Of a stretch of 64,000 bases of DNA, positions 1-7,269 are shown piece by piece. Within the stretch, counting starts at the first letter, position 1. Each line of letters begins with the position of its first letter. This DNA is from Pseudomonadota bacterium. GTDB lineage: Bacteria > Pseudomonadota > Gammaproteobacteria > Xanthomonadales > Rhodanobacteraceae. The translations under genes were made by a program, and so were the position numbers. A model generated the notes under the pieces. It worked only from the letters and a program-made list of their open reading frames with translations, ran no database searches and had not been told where the DNA came from. The stretch covers positions 1-64,000 of the forward strand of contig JAEYZH010000187.1 of the NCBI GenBank assembly GCA_023430685.1, read 5' to 3'.

Positions 1-410
1 CCTGCGCTCAGGGCCACCGGATCGCGGTTGCCCTGCATCGGAACTCATTCACGTGCACGCCGCTCGTTCCCAATTCCCCGTTCGCGTTGAGCGCAGCGGC
101 CCCAGGCCGCGGAGTCGAAACGCCGCGCGTGCCGCGGGATCGTCGCGCGCGGACCCTTCGACTTCGGCCTTCGGCCTGCGCTCAGGGCCACCGGATCGCG
201 GTTGCCCTGCATCGGAACTCATTCACGTGCACGCGACTCGTTCCCAATTCCCCGTTCGCGTTGAGCGCAGCGGCCGCAGGCCGCGGAGTCGAAACGCCGC
301 GCGTGCCGCGGGATCGTCGCGCGCGGGCCCTTCGACTTCGGCCTTCGGCCTGCGCTCAGGGCGAACGGATCGGTGTGGCCTTCGGCCTGCGCTCAGGGCG
401 AACGGATCGG
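1..410. repeat. 174-bp tandem repeat array (two full units plus a partial one)
   Basis: Positions 1-174 and 175-348 are near-identical copies that differ at only a few bases (for example CCGCTCG versus CGACTCG near 60 and 234). A truncated third unit starts at 349. The array probably continues left of the window. Each unit contains an imperfect palindromic element: CCGTTCGCG...GAGCGCAG on one arm and CTGCGCTCAGGGC on the other, with inner arms GGAGTCGAA and TTCGACTTC. Related elements recur at 47,515-47,865. Small open frames inside are repeat artefacts. The array lies just downstream of the response-regulator gene, so its hairpins may also act as a transcript end. No gene is seen here. Confidence 0.9.
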
Positions 411-411
411 G

Positions 412-1056
412 TCAGTCGAGCAGGCCGTGGCGCACCGCATAGCGGATGAGTTCGGCGGTGTTGCGCACGTCGAGCTTGTCGAGCACGCGGAAGCGGTGGT
501 TCTCGGCCGTCTTGGCCGAGGTCCCGAGCTTGCGCGCGATCTCCTTGGTCGTGAGGCCTTCGGCGATCAGGTGGAATACCTCGCGTTCGCGCGGCGTGAG
601 ATCGCGGTAGGGATCCTCGATGCGCCCCGCGGGTCGCTGCACCTGCTGCGCGAGCACCTTCGAGGCGTGCGCACCGAAATATCCGCGGCCGCCCGCGAGC
701 GCGCGCACCGCGCCGAGCAGTTCGCCGGTCGCGCTGTCCTTGAGCAGGAATCCGGAAGCGCCCGCGCGCACGACATGCAGCACGTACTCCTCCTCGGCGT
801 GCATCGTCAGCACGAGGATGCGCGTCTGCTCGAGCTCCTGCGTGAGGCGTCGCACGACTTCGATACCGTTGAGGCCGGGCATCGAGATGTCCACGACCAC
901 GACGTCGGGCCGCGTCTTCAATGCGAGTTCGACCGCGGCGATGCCGTCGGATGCCTGCGCGACGACCTGGCACTCGCCGCTCGCCTGCAGCAGCGCGACG
1001 AGGCCTTCGCGCAGGATCGTATGGTCGTCGGCGACGAGGACGCGGATCGGCTTCAT
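412..1056 (-). CDS. NarL/FixJ-family two-component response regulator
   Basis: A 214-residue DNA-binding response regulator. The receiver domain spans residues 1-120, with acidic pocket D10/D11, phospho-acceptor D56 (DVVVVDISMPG), T84 and K106. A LuxR-type helix-turn-helix spans about 152-210 (LTPREREVFHLIAEGLTTKEIA). It should be phosphorylated by the histidine kinase encoded immediately upstream, whose stop codon overlaps this start (ATGA at 1053-1056). A longer in-frame reading up to 1533 runs antisense-like through the kinase gene and was rejected because the receiver fold begins exactly at this ATG. It is the last gene of a five-gene signalling operon. The target genes are unknown, but the divergent secreted-protein gene at 7270 is a natural candidate (inference). 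Confidence 0.93.
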   Translation of the reverse strand: MKPIRVLVADDHTILREGLVALLQASGECQVVAQASDGIAAVELALKTRPDVVVVDISMPGLNGIEVVRRLTQELEQTRILVLTMHAEEEYVLHVVRAGASGFLLKDSATGELLGAVRALAGGRGYFGAHASKVLAQQVQRPAGRIEDPYRDLTPREREVFHLIAEGLTTKEIARKLGTSAKTAENHRFRVLDKLDVRNTAELIRYAVRHGLLD

Positions 1057-1841
1057 GCGGATGCACCGGTCGGCAGCGGCAGGGTCACGCGCAATTGCAT
1101 GCCCTCGCCGGGGTGCGAATCGATCGCGAGTCGGCCGCCGAACAGGCGCACGCGCTCGCGGATGCTCGCGAGCCCGGTGCTGTCGCCGTTGCTCGACTTC
1201 GCGAGTGCCTGCTCGACGTCGCAGCCAATGCCGTCGTCGACGACGAGCAGCATCAGCTGGTCGCCGCGCTGCGCGAGGCGCAGCACGATGTTGCGCGCCT
1301 GCGCATGCTTGCACGCGTTGGCCAGTGCTTCCTGCGCGACGCGGAACACCAGCGTCGAGAGGTCGCCGTCGAGGTCGGGCGGCAGCGCGCCGACTTCGAC
1401 TTCGACCGTGCCGTTGCCTCCCGACGCGTGGCGTGCGAGCCAGCGCAGCGCGGCATCGAGGCCGAGGTCGTCGAGGATCTGCGGCCGCAACAGGCGCGAG
1501 AGCGCGCGTGTTTCCTCGATCGCGGTCTCGCACAATGCGAGCGCCTCGCGCAACGGGCCATCCGTTCCGGCGCGCGGTTCGGCCGCGGCGAGCACGTCGA
1601 GCCGATGCCGCAATGCGGTCAGGTGCTGGCCGATGCCGTCGTGAAGGTCGCGCGCGAGCCGGCGCCGCTCGTCCTCCTGCACGCGCCAGACCGAGCGCGC
1701 GAGCTGGCGGAAATGCTGTTCCCCGTCGTGCAGCTGCGCGAACAGGCGCTCCTGCTGTTCGCGCAGGCGCGCGAGCTGGTCACGCATCGCCGATTCCTGG
1801 GCTGCTGGATGCACGGACTTGGTCGGTATTTCGCGATTCAT
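1053..1841 (-). CDS. Soluble NarX/DegS-like sensor histidine kinase
   Basis: A 262-residue kinase of the HisKA_3/HATPase_c class. Residues about 20-55 look like a coiled coil (repeated L/R/Q/E). The phospho-acceptor helix carries H67 in RRRLARDLHDGIGQHL. The ATP-binding domain shows the N box (EALANACKHA, N175), the G1 box DDGIG (202-206) and the STGLASIRER loop. There is no membrane segment and no recognisable sensory domain, so input must come from a partner protein. The gene overlaps both neighbours by four bases: the Ser/Thr kinase gene before it and the response regulator after it. This argues for translational coupling. It presumably phosphorylates the response regulator at D56. Confidence 0.92.
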   Translation of the reverse strand: MNREIPTKSVHPAAQESAMRDQLARLREQQERLFAQLHDGEQHFRQLARSVWRVQEDERRRLARDLHDGIGQHLTALRHRLDVLAAAEPRAGTDGPLREALALCETAIEETRALSRLLRPQILDDLGLDAALRWLARHASGGNGTVEVEVGALPPDLDGDLSTLVFRVAQEALANACKHAQARNIVLRLAQRGDQLMLLVVDDGIGCDVEQALAKSSNGDSTGLASIRERVRLFGGRLAIDSHPGEGMQLRVTLPLPTGASA

Positions 1842-4800
1842 GGTCGTACATCCATGTCGAGGCCGAGCGTGCGCGCTAGCGTGGCCAGCGCAGCGTGCTG
1901 CGCGGTCGGCGTGCGCGCGCGCAGGCGTGCGAGCGCTTCATTGGCGAGGCGCAATGCCTCATCGCGCCCGGCCGGAAGGGTGGTCGCGGCCAGCGCATGG
2001 ATCGCCCAGGCGCGTCCGTAGCCGGGCAGGCGTGCGAGCAGCGCCTTCGCTTCGCGCCAGGCGGCGCCGTCCGCGGGGGCGATGCGCAGGCGCGCTTCCG
2101 CGAGCAGCAGCCGCAAGGGCACGCTCGCATACTGCTCGATGCCTTCGCGCACACCCGCGAGTTCGCGCCTCGCGTCGGCAGATCGATCGAGGGCCGCCAG
2201 TGCGCGTGCGCGCAGCAGCCGCGCTCCGAAGCCCGATCCCAGGCTATGCGCGACTCGCGCGCGCTCGATCGCGTCATCGGCGGCTGCGAGCGCGGGACCC
2301 GCTTGACCACGACCGAGTGCGATTTCACCGAGTCGCCAGGCGAGCAGGCTCGCCTGCTCGCCATTGGCGACTTGTGCGGGCTGCAGTCCGTCGAGCGCAT
2401 CGGTGGCGGCGTCCCAGTCGCCCGCGTCGCAATAGGCGGCCGAGAGCAACAGCTTCATCTCGGTGGTGCCGCGCGGATCTTCGCGCCCGCCGAACTCCGC
2501 CAGTGCGGCGCGGGCGCCCGCGATCGCCGCGTCGATCGCGCCTTCCAGGCGATCCAGTTCGGCCAGCGCGGCGCGGCTGATCGTCGCCTCCTCGGCCATC
2601 TGCAGCCCTTCGGCCGTGCGCAGGCTTTCGGACTGCAGGGCTCGCGCACGCGTCCAGTCGCCGCGCGCGACCTCGACGAGGCCGAGGTTCTGCTGCGCGT
2701 GCACGCCCCCGGTCTTGTCGTCGACGGTGGCGTAAGTCGTCGCGGCCTGCTCGGAATACAGCTGCGCGTTGTCGAACTCGCCGATCTGGTAGTACGCGAA
2801 CCCCACGTTGATGAGGCTTTCGGCGACGCGCTGCGGATCATGCAGCGACTGGCGCAGGTTCAGCGCGTGCCGGTAGGACTCGAGTGCCTTGCGGTAATCG
2901 CCGCGTTCCTCCTGCAACAGGCCCGCATCATTGGCGAGGTCGGCGAGCGCGGCGCTGTCGCCGAGCGGCTCGACGATGCGGCGCGCCTCGTCGAGTGCGG
3001 CCTGCGCGGCGTCGAAGTCGCCCTGGATTGAGCGCACGGTCGCGAGGTTGCGCAGGCTCGCGGCCTGGCCACGTGCATCAGCGAGCGCTTCGCGCAGGCG
3101 CGCCGCGTGCTGCAACTGCTCGGCCGCGAGCGTGAGCTGTCCGAGCCTGCGGTAGCCGATGCCGAGCGCGTTGCTGACATCGGCGCGCATGCGCGGCTCG
3201 TCGAGCCGGTTCGCGAGTACCTGCGCTCGGACCAGGTAATCGTCGACCGCGCGCTTCGCATCGCCGGACTGGATCGCGTACTTGCCGAGTGCGTACCAAG
3301 CGTCGACGTTGCGTGCGTCACTCGAGACGAGGTCGACGAGCAACGCTTGCGCCTCGTCGAACTGTCCGGCGTCCGCGCGCGCGCGCGCAAGCCAGAGGAT
3401 CGTCGCGGGATCGTCCGGCAGTTCGGCATGCATCTGGTCGAGGCGCTCGGTCGCCGCGGCATCCTCGCCGAGCAGCACGTCGGCGATCGCGAGCGCACGG
3501 CGCGACGCGAATTCCTTGCGATCGGCGAGCGCATCCTTCGCCTTGCGCGCGGCCGCGGCCGCATCCGCCTGCCGGCCCGCGCGATCGAGCGATTCGAGCA
3601 CCCGCGACCACAGCAGCCCGTCGTTCGCGTCGGAGGCGAGGCGCAGCGCTGCGTCGAGCGATGCATCCGCAGCCGCGGATTGCGCGATCGATCCGAGCGC
3701 GGCCAGCGTGTCGGCCCCGGGCCATGCGCGCGCGTCCGGCGGCAGGCCGAATCGAGCGCGCAATGCCTGCTCGAGTTCGTGCAGGCGTGCCGGAAGCTCG
3801 GTCGGCGTCGCTGCGCGCCGGCTCGCGCTCCAGCTCGCGGCGCCGCCGTCGGCGGGCCAGCTCGTGACGCGCACCTCGATGCCGCTCGCGTCGCGCAAGA
3901 GCTCGCCCTGCAGCAGCATGCGCGCGCCGAGTGCCTGCGCGACGCGCGCCCGATGCCGCTGAGCGGCGTCTGCATCGAAGCCGAGTTCGGTCAGTGCGCG
4001 CGCGACCCGCGTGGGTCCTGCGCTGCGCATGGCCGGCGTGCCCGCGAGCGCGTCGGCAAGGCGCAGCCCGATGCCGTTGGCGAGCGCCGCGTCGTCGGCA
4101 CTGGAGGCGGTGAACGGAAGCGGCGCGAGATCGAGCGGCGCCGCCGCTGCGACCGGCGCTCCGGACTCGGGCACGGGTCGGGTCGAGTTCCAGTACCCGC
4201 CCGCGGCCAGCAGCGCGCCGACGATCGCGAGCGCCGCGACGAGCCGCAACGTCCTTCGTTGCCGGTTGTCGATGCCGGGCACGCGGCGACGGTCGATCGC
4301 GCGCACGACGTCGTCCGCACTCTGGAAGCGTCGCGCGGGCTTGAGTTCGAGCAGGCGCGCGCACAGGCGCACGGCGAACGTCGGCAATCCGGGCTTCACG
4401 CTGTCGGCCGATGGCGGATCGCGGACGATGCGCTGCGCGAGCATCTCGGCCGGCGTGCCGCCACGGAACGGCAGGGTGCCGGTCAGCATTTCGAACAGGA
4501 TCAGTCCGAGCGCGTAGAGATCGCTGCGACCGTCGAGCGGCTCCGCGCGTGCCTGTTCGGGCGACAGGTATTCGGGCGTTCCGATCACGACGCCGCTGCC
4601 GGTGATGCCGGTGCTGCCGGCCGAGCGTGCGACGCCGAAGTCGGTGATCGCGGCGTCGCCGTGTTCGTTGATCAGCACGTTTGCGGGCTTGAGGTCGCGA
4701 TGCACGACGCCGCGGTGATGCGCGGCCGCAAGGCCGAGCGCGAGCTGGCGCACGATGCCGATCGCGCGCTCCGGCGCGAGCGCGCCTTCGCCGTCGAGCA

Positions 4801-5173
4801 GGCGCTCGAGCGAAGGTCCGGCGACGAAGTCCATGCTGATCAGCCAGACCTGTCCATGCCGCACGAGGTCGTGGATACGCACGACGTGCGGGCTCGACAC
4901 CTGGCGCGCGAGCAGCAGTTCCTGGCGGAAGCGGTCGAATGCATCGGGCCGGCTCGCGAGCTCCGGGCGCAGCAGCTTGAGCGCGACATCGACGTCGAGC
5001 TCGAGGTCGTGCGCCTGGTAGACCACGCCCATCCCGCCCATGCCGAGCAGGCGCACGATCCGGTAGCGCTCGGCGACGAGTTCACCCGCGCGCAGTTCCG
5101 CCGCGGCAAGCAAACCGGTGACGGTCGCCTTGAGGGCGCCATCGGGCTGCATGCCGCGGCCAGGCGAGGTCAC
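1838..5173 (-). CDS. Membrane Ser/Thr protein kinase with C-terminal TPR region
   Basis: About 1,111 residues from a GTG start at 5173 that overlaps the stop of the upstream FHA gene (GTGA). This matches the ATGA overlaps elsewhere in the operon. An ATG at 5152 is an alternative. The Hanks-type kinase domain has a glycine loop GMGGMG (about residues 44-49), an invariant lysine in VALKLLR, the catalytic loop HRDLKPAN (about 158-165), DFG (about 178-180) and an activation segment GTPEYLSPE. All catalytic residues are present. One membrane helix follows (about 309-327). The remaining roughly 750 residues are Ala/Leu-rich helical repeats of TPR type, with typical spacing in the segments reading YYQIGEFDNAQLYSEQAA and ALGKYAIQSGDAKRAVD. 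The TPR part may recruit partners or substrates, but its topology is unresolved. The FHA gene upstream supplies a possible phosphothreonine reader. Confidence 0.92.
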   Translation of the reverse strand: MTSPGRGMQPDGALKATVTGLLAAAELRAGELVAERYRIVRLLGMGGMGVVYQAHDLELDVDVALKLLRPELASRPDAFDRFRQELLLARQVSSPHVVRIHDLVRHGQVWLISMDFVAGPSLERLLDGEGALAPERAIGIVRQLALGLAAAHHRGVVHRDLKPANVLINEHGDAAITDFGVARSAGSTGITGSGVVIGTPEYLSPEQARAEPLDGRSDLYALGLILFEMLTGTLPFRGGTPAEMLAQRIVRDPPSADSVKPGLPTFAVRLCARLLELKPARRFQSADDVVRAIDRRRVPGIDNRQRRTLRLVAALAIVGALLAAGGYWNSTRPVPESGAPVAAAAPLDLAPLPFTASSADDAALANGIGLRLADALAGTPAMRSAGPTRVARALTELGFDADAAQRHRARVAQALGARMLLQGELLRDASGIEVRVTSWPADGGAASWSASRRAATPTELPARLHELEQALRARFGLPPDARAWPGADTLAALGSIAQSAAADASLDAALRLASDANDGLLWSRVLESLDRAGRQADAAAAARKAKDALADRKEFASRRALAIADVLLGEDAAATERLDQMHAELPDDPATILWLARARADAGQFDEAQALLVDLVSSDARNVDAWYALGKYAIQSGDAKRAVDDYLVRAQVLANRLDEPRMRADVSNALGIGYRRLGQLTLAAEQLQHAARLREALADARGQAASLRNLATVRSIQGDFDAAQAALDEARRIVEPLGDSAALADLANDAGLLQEERGDYRKALESYRHALNLRQSLHDPQRVAESLINVGFAYYQIGEFDNAQLYSEQAATTYATVDDKTGGVHAQQNLGLVEVARGDWTRARALQSESLRTAEGLQMAEEATISRAALAELDRLEGAIDAAIAGARAALAEFGGREDPRGTTEMKLLLSAAYCDAGDWDAATDALDGLQPAQVANGEQASLLAWRLGEIALGRGQAGPALAAADDAIERARVAHSLGSGFGARLLRARALAALDRSADARRELAGVREGIEQYASVPLRLLLAEARLRIAPADGAAWREAKALLARLPGYGRAWAIHALAATTLPAGRDEALRLANEALARLRARTPTAQHAALATLARTLGLDMDVRP

Positions 5174-6093
5174 GCGCGGTCTCCGGCCGCTGGCGGGAAC
5201 GGCCACGCGGGCGCCGCGCCGAGCGTGCGACTGCCCGCGTCGCCGACCGCGAGCAGCGAGGTCAGGCCGACGAGTTGTTCGTCGAGCATCGCGATCGCGA
5301 GCGCCACCGAGGCGCGCTCGACGAAGGCCGCGAGCAGCTCCGCATCGAGGTCGGTGAACTCCTTCGCCTCGTTGCCGGTATCGGCATAGGCGACGCCGAG
5401 CAAGTCGCCGCCATGCTGCAGCGGCAGGCAGGCGATCGCGCGCAGGCCGCGCGCGATCACGCTGGCCTGGTCGCCGAGCCAGGCGCGATCGCGCTGGTCG
5501 GACGAGAACACCGGGCGCCGATGCAGCAAGGCGCGATCGACCGCGCTGCGGCTGCCGGTGAACCGGCGGTCCGCGACCTCGTCGGGCGTCAGCGAATGGC
5601 AGGCGCGCATGACGAGGCGTTCATCCGCATCGAACACGAGCAGGAAGCCGCGTTCGCATTCGGAAATCTCGACGATGCCTCGCAGCAGGTCGGCCACGAG
5701 CTCATCGGTGCGCCGGTTGCGCGCGATGCGCTCGGTCCAGGCGCGCGAGGTGCTGCGGCGCTCGGCGTCGCGCGCGGCCAGGTTGGCGCGCGCTCGGGCA
5801 TCGATCGGCTCGAATTCGCAGAACACGTCGCCGAGCGCGAACCAGCATGCGCGCTCGAGGCGCTTGTGGGCCGTGCGCGCGCCGTCGACGCGGATGCCGT
5901 TCTTCGACCCGAGGTCGGACAGCTGCCATCCGCCTTCGCCATGTTCGATGCGCGCGTGCCGGCGCGAGACCGAACCGTGTTCGATCACGAGCTCGCCCGC
6001 GGGGTCGCGGCCGAGCTCGATCGCAGCGCCGTCCTCGAGGATGCGCAGCAGGGTCGGTTCGCCCGGGACATGGATGCTGAGGCGTGCAGGCAT
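5170..6093 (-). CDS. FHA-GAF domain protein
   Basis: 307 residues. The N-terminal FHA domain (about 15-95) carries the diagnostic pThr-binding residues: GR at 29-30, SRRHA at 43-47 and LGSKNG at 61-66. A GAF domain follows (about 130-275; DELVADLLRGIVEISECERGFLLVFD begins it). The protein has no membrane segment and is expected in the cytoplasm. It reads phosphothreonine through FHA and may bind a small ligand through GAF. It overlaps the start of the Ser/Thr kinase gene, so the kinase (or its autophosphorylated loop) is the obvious FHA partner. An 11-bp gap separates it from the secreted-protein gene upstream. The GAF ligand cannot be predicted. Confidence 0.9.
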   Translation of the reverse strand: MPARLSIHVPGEPTLLRILEDGAAIELGRDPAGELVIEHGSVSRRHARIEHGEGGWQLSDLGSKNGIRVDGARTAHKRLERACWFALGDVFCEFEPIDARARANLAARDAERRSTSRAWTERIARNRRTDELVADLLRGIVEISECERGFLLVFDADERLVMRACHSLTPDEVADRRFTGSRSAVDRALLHRRPVFSSDQRDRAWLGDQASVIARGLRAIACLPLQHGGDLLGVAYADTGNEAKEFTDLDAELLAAFVERASVALAIAMLDEQLVGLTSLLAVGDAGSRTLGAAPAWPFPPAAGDRA

Positions 6094-6104
6094 CGACGCA
6101 TCCG

Positions 6105-6968
6105 TCAGGGCGACCCGGCGAGCCGCCCGAGCGCGAACTTGATGTTGCGACCCAGGGTGACGATCTCCGCTTCGGCATTGACGAGGTCGCGCGCGGAGCG
6201 CCAGACGTTCGGCAGTGCCGGCCCGCCGAGCGTCGCGCAGTGCAGGTCGAGGTCATCGAGCAGCGCGATCGCCTGTGCGTGGTTGTCTGCATCGTACGCG
6301 GCGCGACTCAGCGCGACGTCGGTCTGCAGCGTCAGCTGTGCGGTCAGCGCGATCGCGGGATCGTCCAGGCGCGCCTCGAGCGCGTCGTACGCCGCATCCG
6401 CGTCGGCCGCGTGATCCTGGAGCGAATCGGCGATCATCACGAACTCCGAGAAGCTGCCGCCGCTGCCGCGTGAGCGCACGCTGCCCGCGATCACCGAGGC
6501 CGTGATGTCGTGGAAGTCGCCGCCGAGCGGTGCCTTCATCAGGCGATAAGGCGAGAACGGCGCGAACACGAGGTCGGGCGTGTCGAACTCCACGTGCACC
6601 TCGTCCTCGAAACTCAGGCCGCAGGCGATCGGTGGCTCGACCGTGACGCGCACCGGGAACGCGGGGTCGATCGACTGGTTGGCCGGATCGGGCAGGCGGC
6701 TCTCGATGTCGGCGATTTCGACCGCATCGAGCACGTCGGCATCGATGCCGACGCAGGCGACCGTGAGGTTCTGCGGGTTGTGGAACTCCAGTTCGAAATC
6801 GGCGCTGTAGGTGTTCGCACCGTCTACGAGCGTGATCTCGGCCTTGGCCTTGCGTCCGTCGACGATGTCGACGACGACGCTGCCTGCGATCGCGGCCGCG
6901 GGTTCGAGCAGGAGCATCGCCGTCGCCACGAGGGGCAGGCACGGGGTCCGGAACCTTGGTTGATGCAT
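6105..6968 (-). CDS. Secreted protein of unknown function, first gene of the signalling operon
   Basis: 287 residues starting MHQPRFRTPCLP. A hydrophobic signal sequence ends near residue 28 (AAAIAG). The mature part is mainly beta-strand-like, with extended acidic segments (VVVDIVDGRKAKAEITLVDG and a central region with CGLSFEDEVHVEFD). The C-terminal third is helical, with an Asp/Ala-rich stretch (SLQDHAADADAAYDALEARL). I do not recognise a catalytic motif. A much longer frame extending to 7829 runs through the divergent gene and was rejected. Its tight linkage to an FHA-GAF protein and a membrane Ser/Thr kinase suggests an exported component of the same signalling system, for example an envelope sensor or effector. 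This is inference. Confidence 0.75.
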   Translation of the reverse strand: MHQPRFRTPCLPLVATAMLLLEPAAAIAGSVVVDIVDGRKAKAEITLVDGANTYSADFELEFHNPQNLTVACVGIDADVLDAVEIADIESRLPDPANQSIDPAFPVRVTVEPPIACGLSFEDEVHVEFDTPDLVFAPFSPYRLMKAPLGGDFHDITASVIAGSVRSRGSGGSFSEFVMIADSLQDHAADADAAYDALEARLDDPAIALTAQLTLQTDVALSRAAYDADNHAQAIALLDDLDLHCATLGGPALPNVWRSARDLVNAEAEIVTLGRNIKFALGRLAGSP

Positions 6969-7269
6969 CGCCCCCTCGCGTCGGCGCGCATTCGCGTCGA
7001 TGGATACCTGCGGGCGACAGTAATGCAGCACCGGGCGCGAGTCGATAGATTGCGCGGCGCTTGGGCGTAGTGCCCGCTGCAGGCTGGGTGGAACCACCCA
7101 GCTCGCCTTCCTGAATGATGCGCGATTGGAAAGGATGCCGCGCGCGACCGTCGCAATGGATGGGGGCAGCGCCCGCGCGCGTCTGGGTGGAACCCCGGAT
7201 GGAGCGCGTCCGTCGGGGGCTGCAGCATGGCCACGCTGCGATCGGCGGCACTTCTTCCGGGAATTCATC
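6969..7269. promoter_or_regulatory. Divergent intergenic region with dyad and repeated 12-mer
   Basis: This 301-bp non-coding stretch separates the start of the signalling operon (minus strand) from the divergent secreted-protein gene (plus strand). It must hold both promoters. It contains a near-perfect dyad at 7083-7102: GCTGGGTGG, AA, CCACCCAGC. The 12-mer CTGGGTGGAACC inside it (7084-7095) is repeated in the same orientation at 7183-7194. Such a pair of sites about one hundred bases apart is a reasonable operator candidate for the LuxR-type regulator of the operon, although no binding consensus is known to me. No convincing -35/-10 pair stands out. Confidence 0.4.

Noticed and set aside
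53..449. Two overlapping Arg/Ala-rich open frames at the left edge
   Set aside because: They lie wholly inside the 174-bp repeat and repeat their own protein sequence with the DNA. No ribosome site or domain is present.
3107..5389. A 760-residue plus-strand frame
   Set aside because: It is antisense to the Ser/Thr kinase, which has complete catalytic motifs. The antisense product is Arg/Glu-rich without domains, typical of high-GC shadows.
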